Shown here: in pieces, positions 1 through 5,272 of the stretch
Position numbering within the stretch: the stretch's first letter is position 1
How the letters are laid out: each line of letters begins with the position of its first letter
Source of the DNA: JBHWPB01 sp043424675
GTDB taxonomy: Bacteria > Bacillota > Bacilli > Lactobacillales > Carnobacteriaceae_A
Direction: 5' to 3'
Assembly: GCA_043424675.1 (NCBI GenBank)
Contig: JBHWPB010000155.1
Coordinates: 1-10,363, forward strand
DNA: 10,363 nt
Translations under genes and position numbers: made by a program
Notes under the pieces: model-generated
What the model was told of the DNA's origin: nothing
Database searches by the model: none
What the model saw: only the letters and a program-made list of their open reading frames with translations

Positions 1-954
1 TGTTTCTTCTATATTTTTTCTATTATAAGGAATACCTTCAAGCTGCTCTTCTACATCTTGTATATTGCCCATACCGAAAAAATCACCAAAAATTTTAACG
101 TGTGCGATTTTTCCTTTGTTCACATTGAAATTAATGTCGAGAGTTCCAACACCTTCGAAGCGTCTGCCTCGCTCTACATCAAAATCAGGCGATGAACCAT
201 AGTTCCATTCCCAGTTTCCTGTGTAAGTATCTGCGAACTCTTTAACGGATTCCCAGTCTTCTTCAGTCAATTTATATTCTTTAACTTCTTCAACATCCTC
301 AACACCAAACAAGCTCAGAAGAATTTTCTCACGGAATTCTTTCGTATTGATGGTTTGATATTCTTCATCTAAAAACGGCTTTATATTTGTCACACGGCTT
401 CTTATCGATTTAATGCCTTTAGATTCAAGTTTATACTTGTTAGGTTTTAAGGCCCCTACAACTGCATCTATTTCACTGTTGAACATCAACGTCCCGTGAG
501 CGGTCATACGTCCGTCTTTAGAATACATAGCATTACCTGAGAATTTCTGACCGTTGATGACAAGATCGTTTCTACCTTCTAGATGAGCGTCTCTTCCGCC
601 CATATCCTGAATGACATCGATGATCGGTTGAGTGAAACGTTTGAAGTTTCTGAAAGACTCGCCATCATCTCTAGTGATAAAGCAAAAATTTAAGACACCT
701 AAATCGTGATAGACTGCCCCGCCTCCCGACATTCTCCTGACAACTTTCACATCATTGTCTTCCACATAATCAAGGTTCACTTCTTCATAAGTGTTCTGAT
801 TTTTACCGACAATGATAGAGTTATCATTAATATAAAAATAAACGATAGGTTCATCCAACTGAACATTATTCAGTAAATGATATTCAATCGCTAAATTAAT
901 ACTTGGGTCATGTATTTCCTCACCATCTGGAGTGATATTTTTTACATAATACAT
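1..954 (-). CDS. lplA: Lipoate-protein ligase A, C-terminus cut by window edge
   Basis: This enzyme activates free lipoate with ATP to lipoyl-AMP and transfers the lipoyl group to a lysine on carrier domains such as the E2 subunits of 2-oxoacid dehydrogenases or GcvH, in the cytoplasm. The frame is open for 318 residues from the ATG at 954 to the window edge with no stop; family members are roughly 330 residues, so little is missing. The lipoate-pocket motif RRMSGGGAVYHD lies at residues 73-84. The catalytic lysine K137 sits in GQKFSGNA (135-142), followed by AHGTL (152-156). The region from about 250 (WNYGSSPDFD) looks like the small C-terminal accessory domain, so adenylation and transfer are probably in one protein. 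A weak AGGG lies about 7 nt before the ATG. The gene follows the rplT terminator and is probably transcribed on its own. Family assignment is firm; the specific target protein cannot be read from here. Confidence 0.95.
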   Translation of the reverse strand, partial: MYYVKNITPDGEEIHDPSINLAIEYHLLNNVQLDEPIVYFYINDNSIIVGKNQNTYEEVNLDYVEDNDVKVVRRMSGGGAVYHDLGVLNFCFITRDDGESFRNFKRFTQPIIDVIQDMGGRDAHLEGRNDLVINGQKFSGNAMYSKDGRMTAHGTLMFNSEIDAVVGALKPNKYKLESKGIKSIRSRVTNIKPFLDEEYQTINTKEFREKILLSLFGVEDVEEVKEYKLTEEDWESVKEFADTYTGNWEWNYGSSPDFDVERGRRFEGVGTLDINFNVNKGKIAHVKIFGDFFGMGNIQDVEEQLEGIPYNRKNIEET

Positions 955-1000
955 ATCCTATCCCTGCTTTCTTTATCTTACTTAACCTACTCTCTACAGT

Positions 1001-1044
1001 AACATTAAAATTTTATTTAGCCTATGGTGAAGAGATTTAATGTT
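1001..1044. repeat. Inverted repeat upstream of lplA
   Basis: AACATTAAA at 1001-1009 is matched by its exact reverse complement TTTAATGTT at 1036-1044, with 26 nt between the arms. It lies between the rplT terminator and the lplA start, where the lplA promoter must be. The arms are AT-rich, so chance is a real possibility. It could be an operator or an mRNA hairpin. I could not pick a convincing -35/-10 pair in this interval. Confidence 0.35.
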
Positions 1045-1050
1045 GAAAAC

Positions 1051-1122
1051 AAAAAAAGACAGAATACAAAGGCTGTATTATAAAGAAGAATTATCTTTCT
1101 TTATAAACAATATTGTATCCTG
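1051..1122 (-). terminator. Intrinsic terminator of the infC-rpmI-rplT operon
   Basis: Starting 13 nt past the rplT stop, the minus strand folds into a long two-part hairpin. The outer stem is 10 bp (1113-1122 with 1060-1069, one G-U pair). The inner stem is 10 perfect bp (1097-1106 with 1078-1087) with a 9-nt loop. A run of seven U (1057-1051) follows on the minus strand. Position and U-run make Rho-independent termination the natural reading. It separates the ribosomal operon from lplA. Confidence 0.88.
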
Positions 1123-1135
1123 ACTCTTATGCTGA

Positions 1136-1492
1136 TTAGCTGATTGCTTCTTTTGCTTTTTCTGTAAGTGCTGTAAATGACTCTGCATCATGAACTGCTA
1201 AGTCAGCTAGCATTTTACGGTTAATATCAATTTCTGCTGTCTTCAAACCATGCATAAGCTGGCTGTAGCTGATGCCATTTTGACGAGCAGCTGCATTGAT
1301 ACGCGTAATCCATAATTTTCTGAAATTACGTTTTTTCTGACGGCGGTCACGGAATGCATACATATGCGATTTCATAACCTGCTGTTTTGCTGTACGGAAT
1401 AGACGGTGTTTGGAACCGCGGTATCCTTTAGCTAATTTTAATATCTTTTTGTGACGTTTACGGGCGGATGCCCCTCCTTTTACACGTGCCAT
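1136..1492 (-). CDS. rplT: 50S ribosomal protein L20 (bL20)
   Basis: bL20 is an early-assembly protein of the large ribosomal subunit that binds 23S rRNA. In Bacillus subtilis it is also the repressor of its own operon. The 118-residue length is typical. The very basic N-terminal tail (MARVKGGASARKRHKKIL) and the globular part with RDRRQKKRNFRKLWITRINAAAR are diagnostic. Its ATG follows a good Shine-Dalgarno (GGAG, 8 nt before the start). It is the last gene of the operon, 23 nt after rpmI and just ahead of a strong terminator. By analogy with B. subtilis, excess free L20 would bind the leader upstream of infC and shut down all three genes; that is inferred from the conserved order and leader. 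Confidence 0.98.
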   Translation of the reverse strand: MARVKGGASARKRHKKILKLAKGYRGSKHRLFRTAKQQVMKSHMYAFRDRRQKKRNFRKLWITRINAAARQNGISYSQLMHGLKTAEIDINRKMLADLAVHDAESFTALTEKAKEAIS

Positions 1493-1515
1493 TGTTTCAT
1501 CTCCTTTGTTCTAAT

Positions 1516-1719
1516 TTATTTTTTTAAGTATGCCAGTTTTTGATCGATACGTTTTTGGTCACTCTTATCAACGAGAGCGCTTTGACGTAATTGACGTTTT
1601 TGTTTTTGAGTTTTGTTTGCAAATAAGTGGCTTCTTTTCGCGTGGCTTCTTTTTAGCTTACCGCTCCCAGTTCTTTTGAAGCGCTTTGCCATACCTTTAT
1701 GTGTTTTTTGCTTAGGCAT
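1516..1719 (-). CDS. rpmI: 50S ribosomal protein L35 (bL35)
   Basis: bL35 is a small, highly basic protein of the large ribosomal subunit. The 67-residue product starts MPKQKTHKGMAKRFKRTGSGKLKR and has the family's KRSHLFANKTQKQKRQLR segment, so identity is clear from sequence alone. The ATG is preceded by a strong AGGAGG. It sits 12 nt after infC and 23 nt before rplT with no promoter or terminator between, so the three are cotranscribed. Its supply should follow the same leader control as infC and rplT. Confidence 0.98.
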   Translation of the reverse strand: MPKQKTHKGMAKRFKRTGSGKLKRSHAKRSHLFANKTQKQKRQLRQSALVDKSDQKRIDQKLAYLKK

Positions 1720-1731
1720 TCAAGTTTCCTC

Positions 1732-2253
1732 CTATTGTTCTTTTTGTGGTTCTAACATCATCATCATGTTACGGCCTTCCATTTTTGGTTTGGTCGTTAC
1801 ATTGGCGATGTCAGTAATACCGTCTGCAAAGTCATTTAACTTCTCGCGTCCGATATCTTTATGTGTAATTGCGCGTCCTCTGAAACGGATGGATACTTTT
1901 ACTTTGTTTCCATCTTCGATAAACCCACGAGCTTGACGCAATTTTGTATTAAAGTCATGCTCTTCAATCGTCGGACTCATGCGGACTTCTTTTGTTTCTT
2001 GAGTCTTTTGATTTTTCCGAGCTTCTTTTTCTTTCTTCTGTTGCTCATAGCGATATTTACCAAAATCCATAATACGGGCGACGGGTGGCTTAGCGTTCGG
2101 TGATACTAATACTAAATCTAGTCCAGCTTTTTCAGCCTCATCTAAAGCTTCTGCCTTTGAAATAACCCCAATTTGGTCTCCGTTTTCTGCGATCACACGC
2201 AATTCTTTCGCGCGAATTCGATCGTTTGCAATCATATCTTTTGCTATGGTTAT
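1732..2253 (-). CDS. infC: Translation initiation factor IF-3, probable AUA start
   Basis: IF-3 binds the 30S subunit, prevents premature 50S joining and checks the start codon and initiator tRNA. Visible family segments include NDRIRAKELR near the N-terminus, AKPPVARIMDFGKYRYEQQKKEKEA in the linker and KVSIRFRGRAITHKDIG in the C-terminal domain. The first in-frame ATG (2235) would give 167 residues but lies 19-24 nt from the Shine-Dalgarno and cuts off conserved residues. Upstream in frame, after a TGA, the codons read ATA ACC ATA GCA AAA GAT, giving (M)TIAKDM, the usual Lactobacillales beginning as I recall it. I therefore place the start at the ATA at 2253 (173 aa); the ATA at 2247 (171 aa) is the alternative. 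A non-standard start codon in infC fits the known E. coli AUU autoregulation, where IF-3 rejects its own start. The C-terminus has four consecutive methionines (NMMMMLEP). First gene of infC-rpmI-rplT, behind an attenuator leader. Confidence 0.93.
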   Translation of the reverse strand: MTIAKDMIANDRIRAKELRVIAENGDQIGVISKAEALDEAEKAGLDLVLVSPNAKPPVARIMDFGKYRYEQQKKEKEARKNQKTQETKEVRMSPTIEEHDFNTKLRQARGFIEDGNKVKVSIRFRGRAITHKDIGREKLNDFADGITDIANVTTKPKMEGRNMMMMLEPQKEQ

Positions 2254-2265
2254 TCACCTCTCCTT
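2245..2265 (-). promoter_or_regulatory. infC: infC ribosome binding site and non-AUG start region
   Basis: On the minus strand AAGGAG (2265-2260) is followed directly by AGGTGA (2259-2254), together an almost complete Shine-Dalgarno with one extra base. Two in-frame ATA triplets follow at 2253-2251 and 2247-2245. The first is 6 nt from AAGGAG; the second is 7 nt from GAGGTG. No ATG, GTG or TTG in frame lies at a usable spacing, so an ATA start is the best reading. An in-frame TGA at 2256-2254 blocks any start further upstream. Confidence 0.75.
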
Positions 2266-2354
2266 AATATTTTCGAGAAAGTAACAGAATAAAAAACGAG
2301 GGGTGCATGCACCCCTCGTTTATCTTTAATCCGCAACTCAAGAAGATCAGACAT
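2250..2354 (-). other. Possible 34-codon leader ORF through the infC attenuator
   Basis: An ATG at 2354 in the infC leader opens a frame of 34 codons (MSDLLELRIKDKRGVHAPLV...) that runs straight through the terminator hairpin. It ends with TAA at 2252-2250, overlapping the proposed infC ATA start by two bases. AGGG lies 6 nt before the ATG, a weak ribosome site. There is no recognisable domain and I recall no homologue. It may be chance, but translation of it would disrupt the attenuator and deliver ribosomes to the infC start. Confidence 0.2.
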
Positions 2355-2456
2355 AATTGTCCCTATGTCTCTCCTTCAGTCTAGTTAAGATATCTGCCCA
2401 GGCAGGCTGTGCTCCCTTAGGCGAGAAGCGGGTGCTTCTGCTTTCTTTTCTCAAGT
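2254..2456 (-). promoter_or_regulatory. L20-type autoregulatory leader of infC-rpmI-rplT
   Basis: About 200 nt of untranslated leader separate the likely transcription start near 2456 from infC. Visible stems on the minus strand are AGAAGC/GCTTCT with an ACCC loop (2439-2424), the CTGCC/GGCAG near-palindrome (2405-2394), GACATA/TATGTC (2369-2350) and then a strong terminator (2321-2291). A leader with an early stem carrying CACCCGCTTCTC, ending in an attenuator before infC-rpmI-rplT, is the Firmicutes arrangement in which L20 binds an rRNA-like fold and favours termination. The role is inferred from gene order and these elements; I could not fold it against the Rfam L20_leader model. Confidence 0.8.
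2291..2321 (-). terminator. Attenuator terminator in the infC leader
   Basis: Positions 2294-2321 are a perfect 28-nt palindrome centred on TGCATGCA with GC-rich arms (CGAGGGG/CCCCTCG). On the minus strand it is followed by a run of U (2296-2291). It ends about 40 nt before the infC start and inside the leader, so it is a conditional terminator, not an end-of-gene one. Strength suggests tight shut-off when the competing fold is absent. Confidence 0.9.
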
Positions 2457-2462
2457 TAATAC

Positions 2463-2490
2463 AGTATATCATATTTTTTTGAAATTACAA
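2463..2490 (-). promoter_or_regulatory. Promoter of infC-rpmI-rplT
   Basis: On the minus strand TTGTAA (2490-2485) and TATACT (2468-2463) are separated by 16 nt, and a TG one base before the -10 (TGaTATACT) makes an extended -10. Transcription would start near 2456. It lies directly after the ArsC-like gene. No terminator is visible between, so read-through from upstream would also enter the leader and be subject to the attenuator. Confidence 0.7.
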
Positions 2491-2504
2491 GTCCTTCATA
2501 TACT

Positions 2505-2864
2505 TTACTTCTTATTTTTGGCCCAGTCTTTAGCATCAGGACCTATATAAACTGTGTCTCTCTCCAAGACAATAGGACGTTTAATCAACATTCCATCCTG
2601 AGCAATCGTTTCAAGCAACTCTTGATCAGACATCTCTTTTCGCTTTTGAGCAAGTCCCATTTCTCTGTATTTCATTCCTGAAGAGTTGAGGAATCTTGTA
2701 ATCGGAAGATCCGTTTTTTCTTTCCATTCTGCAAGCTCAGCTTCTGAAGGTGGGTCTTCGTCTATTTTACGATAAGCATAGGTAATGTCTTTCTCTTTTA
2801 ATGTTTTTTCTACTTCACGACACGTACTGCAGGTCTCTAAGCAAATCAATGTAATCTCTGACAT
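2505..2864 (-). CDS. ArsC/Spx-family thioredoxin-fold protein (YusI/YffB-like)
   Basis: A 119-residue cytoplasmic protein with the ArsC/Spx thioredoxin-like fold. The N-terminal beta strand leads into CLETCSTCREVEKTL, with a redox-type CXXC at C12-C15 and another cysteine at C8. NSSGMKYREMGL (60-71) and the KRPIV segment (95-99, with the family's conserved proline P97) complete the signature. It is shorter than Spx and lacks clear Spx C-terminal features, so I do not call it a transcription regulator. There is no arsenic gene nearby, so arsenate reduction is not supported either. A thiol-disulfide role is possible, but function is unknown for this subgroup. Its ATG overlaps the stop of the upstream hydrolase by one base (TAATG), and its Shine-Dalgarno (AAGGAG) lies inside that gene, so the two are translationally coupled. 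Confidence 0.85.
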   Translation of the reverse strand: MSEITLICLETCSTCREVEKTLKEKDITYAYRKIDEDPPSEAELAEWKEKTDLPITRFLNSSGMKYREMGLAQKRKEMSDQELLETIAQDGMLIKRPIVLERDTVYIGPDAKDWAKNKK

Positions 2865-3769
2865 TAAAATTTCTCCTTCGTTTCTAATGCACGATCTTGT
2901 TTATCAGAAAATGGAAGAAGAGCTTCCTTTTCACGTGGAAGATACTTCTCAATTCTTTTCCCTTCTCTATCAAACTGGACGAGAGCAAAATAAGGATCGT
3001 GATAATATGCAAAATAGTAGCCTTTTTTATAGCCTTCTACCTGCCACTTTTCGCGTATATCGATAACATCTATCGGGTAATCGTCCACGCCAGACACCCA
3101 GAACTGATTGTTAAAAGCTGCAAATTGAAAATTATCTGCCATGTGCAGAATTGTTTCTCCGCCTTGTTCTAGGACAACCATAGCATGGCCTCTGGTATGG
3201 CCGCCACTGTGAAAAATTCGAATATCTTCGCCGACTTTCAAGTGTTCTTTGAAAGTCAAGACTTGTTTTGCAATAGGTTTCCAATTTTCTTCCAGATAAG
3301 TGCCCTTCGTTCGTCCCGTCGGATGCTGGACGTCATACCATTCATCTTCTTGAACATATATAGCAGCATTAGGAAAAGTAGATACAACTTTCTCTCCAGC
3401 TAGATAAGTGAGACCCCCGGCATGATCGTTGTGCATATGGGTCATCAATATTGTATCGATATCTTCCCGATTGAGTTTTAATTTTTTCAAACTTTCAATC
3501 AGCTGGTTGTCTGATTGGATCCCTTCGTTGCGTTTTTCTTTATCAGACATCTTGCTCGTTCCATGTCCTGTATCAATTAAAATATTTCTTTGTTCGTACT
3601 GAACCAGAATCGGTGCAGTCACAGTGGGCACCAAATTCGCTTCATCGCTTGGGTAATGCCGCTTCCACAATGCCTTCGGAACGGGGCCAAAGGTGCGCCC
3701 GCCATCAACCAATAAATCAGAACCTTCAAGCCAATGAATAGTCATATCATAAAATTTATAGCTTTCCAT
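2864..3769 (-). CDS. YtnP-family metallo-beta-lactamase-fold hydrolase
   Basis: A dinuclear-metal hydrolase of the group containing B. subtilis YtnP, which is described as a quorum-quenching lactonase. The early segment VDGGRTFGPVPKALWKRHYP is characteristic of that group. With the start used here (301 aa) the metal ligands are H111, H113, D115, H116 (THMHNDHAGG), H195 in GGHTRGH, D212 (HMADN) and H257 (YYHDP). There is no signal peptide, so it acts in the cytoplasm. I chose the ATG at 3769 because GGAGG lies 8 nt before it. The ATG at 3784, five codons upstream, has no ribosome site and actually contributes the first G of that GGAGG. Substrate is uncertain: AHL lactonase activity in a Gram-positive host would target other species' signals, and a housekeeping lactone or ester is equally possible. 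Forms a coupled pair with the ArsC-like gene. Confidence 0.88.
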   Translation of the reverse strand: MESYKFYDMTIHWLEGSDLLVDGGRTFGPVPKALWKRHYPSDEANLVPTVTAPILVQYEQRNILIDTGHGTSKMSDKEKRNEGIQSDNQLIESLKKLKLNREDIDTILMTHMHNDHAGGLTYLAGEKVVSTFPNAAIYVQEDEWYDVQHPTGRTKGTYLEENWKPIAKQVLTFKEHLKVGEDIRIFHSGGHTRGHAMVVLEQGGETILHMADNFQFAAFNNQFWVSGVDDYPIDVIDIREKWQVEGYKKGYYFAYYHDPYFALVQFDREGKRIEKYLPREKEALLPFSDKQDRALETKEKF

Positions 3770-3805
3770 ATTTTTATCCTCCATTCTTCAATAAAGTGTA
3801 GCCTT

Positions 3806-3835
3806 ATTCTATCATTATTTGACCAAAACTGTCTT
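3806..3835 (-). promoter_or_regulatory. Possible promoter of the YtnP/ArsC-like pair
   Basis: In the gap between thiolase and hydrolase the minus strand has AAGACA (3835-3830), 18 nt, then an extended -10 TGaTAGAAT (-10 at 3811-3806). Transcription would start near 3799, about 30 nt before the chosen start codon. The -35 matches only 4 of 6 consensus bases. No terminator with a U-run follows the thiolase, so read-through from it is also possible. Confidence 0.4.
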
Positions 3836-3887
3836 AAGCAGATTCGGACAGCTGATAGAAGGATAAATGAAAAGTATGTTCATTCAA

Positions 3888-5069
3888 TCAGCGTTCAACA
3901 ATGATAGCATTCCCTTGTCCTCCGCCGATACAAAGCGTAGCTAAGCCTGTTTTTGCATCTCTTTTTATCATTTCATGGATAAGAGTGACCATGATGCGGC
4001 TTCCACTTGCCCCAATAGGATGGCCCAAGGAAATAGCTCCGCCATTAACGTTAACGATTTCAGGATCTAGCCCTAGTTTTCGGTTGACGTGCAAGGCCTC
4101 CACCGCAAACGCTTCATTGGATTCAATTAAATCGATATCCTCAATTTCTAAATCAGCTTTTTCTAAAGCTTTTTGAGTAGCTGGGATGGGCCCTGTTCCC
4201 ATTAAAGCAGGGTCCACTCCGACGCTTGCATGGGAGCGAATGCGCGCTAAAACTTCGAGCCCGAGTTCTTCGGCTTTTTCTTCTGTCATTAAAATAAGAA
4301 TAGCAGCTGCATCGTTAATCGTCGAAGAGTTGCCGGCTGTGACTGTTCCATTCTCTTTCACAAAAGCAGGACGCAGTTTTTCTAAAGCTTCCATCGTTTG
4401 ACCGAAGCGAGGTCCTTCATCTTGATCGAAGATAAGAGGGTCAGACTTACGTTGCGGAACCTCGACAGGCACAATCTCATCATCAAACTTGTTTTCTTTG
4501 ATTGCTTTCTCTGCTCTTCTTTGACTTTCTAGAGCAAACGCGTCTTGGTCTTCACGGCTGATATCAAATTCCTTAGCCATATTCTCTGCAGTAACTCCCA
4601 TGTGGTATCCTTCAAAAGCATCGGATAAACCATCTCGAATCATGCTATCGACAACTTTTCCGTCTCCCATTTTCGCTCCAAAACGGTGTTTCTCTAAAAG
4701 ATAAGGAGCTTGACTCATATTTTCAGTCCCGCCAACAGCCACGACTTCATTATCTCCTGCCATAATAGATTGCATCCCCAGCATGACAGATTTAATACTA
4801 GACCCACAGACTTGATCCACCGTAAAGGCTGGTTTTTCTATAGGAATACCTGCCTTTACAGCCGCTTGTCTGGCTACGTTTTGCCCTTGTCCAGCACCTA
4901 AAACATTCCCTATAATGACCTCATCGATTGCTTGCGGATCGAGACCCAGACGTTCGTAAGACTCTTTCAAAACCCTACTGGCTAAGTCTGCTGCCGGAAT
5001 ATCCTTGAGCGTCCCGCCAAAATTCCCCATGGCTGTTCTTAAAGCTGATACTATCACTACATTTTTCAT
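3888..5069 (-). CDS. Acetyl-CoA C-acetyltransferase (thiolase II)
   Basis: This enzyme condenses two acetyl-CoA to acetoacetyl-CoA, or cleaves it in reverse. In Lactobacillales its main biosynthetic use is the first step of the mevalonate pathway to isoprenoids. The 393-residue length is normal. The acyl-accepting cysteine is C88 (VDQVCGSSIKSV). The catalytic histidine H350 is in NGGAISLGHPIGASG, and the general-base cysteine C380 is in CIGGGQGNA. NEAFAVEALHV is the usual thiolase segment before them. The size and unfused form differ from enterococcal MvaE, where thiolase is joined to HMG-CoA reductase. No other mevalonate or fatty-acid gene is in the window, so pathway assignment is inference. 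The ATG follows a modest AAAGGG site. It stands alone after the thrS terminator; in the AT-rich 145-nt interval before it I found no convincing promoter. Confidence 0.95.
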   Translation of the reverse strand: MKNVVIVSALRTAMGNFGGTLKDIPAADLASRVLKESYERLGLDPQAIDEVIIGNVLGAGQGQNVARQAAVKAGIPIEKPAFTVDQVCGSSIKSVMLGMQSIMAGDNEVVAVGGTENMSQAPYLLEKHRFGAKMGDGKVVDSMIRDGLSDAFEGYHMGVTAENMAKEFDISREDQDAFALESQRRAEKAIKENKFDDEIVPVEVPQRKSDPLIFDQDEGPRFGQTMEALEKLRPAFVKENGTVTAGNSSTINDAAAILILMTEEKAEELGLEVLARIRSHASVGVDPALMGTGPIPATQKALEKADLEIEDIDLIESNEAFAVEALHVNRKLGLDPEIVNVNGGAISLGHPIGASGSRIMVTLIHEMIKRDAKTGLATLCIGGGQGNAIIVER

Positions 5070-5213
5070 GATATTTCCCTTTCTCTGCTTATTTTTCCAA
5101 GAATACTACTTAAATTGCCACTTTTTCCGTTAAAATGAACCTTTTTAAAATCTTTGCATACTTTAACATTTATTTCTTAAATTATTGTTTAAATATGAAG
5201 TATTTTTTCTACG

Positions 5214-5244
5214 AAAAAACGGATCCATCAATTGAATGAATCCG
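5214..5244 (-). terminator. Intrinsic terminator of thrS
   Basis: About 30 nt past the thrS stop the minus strand forms a 9-bp hairpin (5244-5236 with 5228-5220: CGGATTCAT with ATGGATCCG, including one G-U pair and a 7-nt loop). Six U follow (5219-5214). This ends the thrS transcript and isolates the thiolase gene downstream. Confidence 0.88.
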
Positions 5245-5272
5245 CTATACAAGCTTAAGTCTGTATTAATGT

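Noticed and set aside
1613..1936. Plus-strand open frame opposite rpmI and infC, and similar ones at 3901-4176, 4186-4401, 5792-5998, 7949-8206, 8439-8723 and 9048-9299
   Set aside because: Each lies antisense to a well-identified minus-strand gene, has no recognisable domain and no convincing ribosome site. They are by-products of the codon content of the real genes.
2294..2321. Protein operator or attachment site, suggested by the perfect palindrome
   Set aside because: A U-run follows immediately in the transcribed direction and it sits in the leader of infC-rpmI-rplT, so a terminator explains it fully.
2505..2864. Arsenate reductase
   Set aside because: The fold matches ArsC, but there is no ars regulator, pump or other arsenic gene nearby, and the YusI/Spx-like subgroup is not known for arsenate reduction.
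3838..3887. Terminator after the thiolase gene
   Set aside because: Only a weak 6-7 bp AT-rich stem (AATGAA/TTCATT) can be drawn and no U-run follows.
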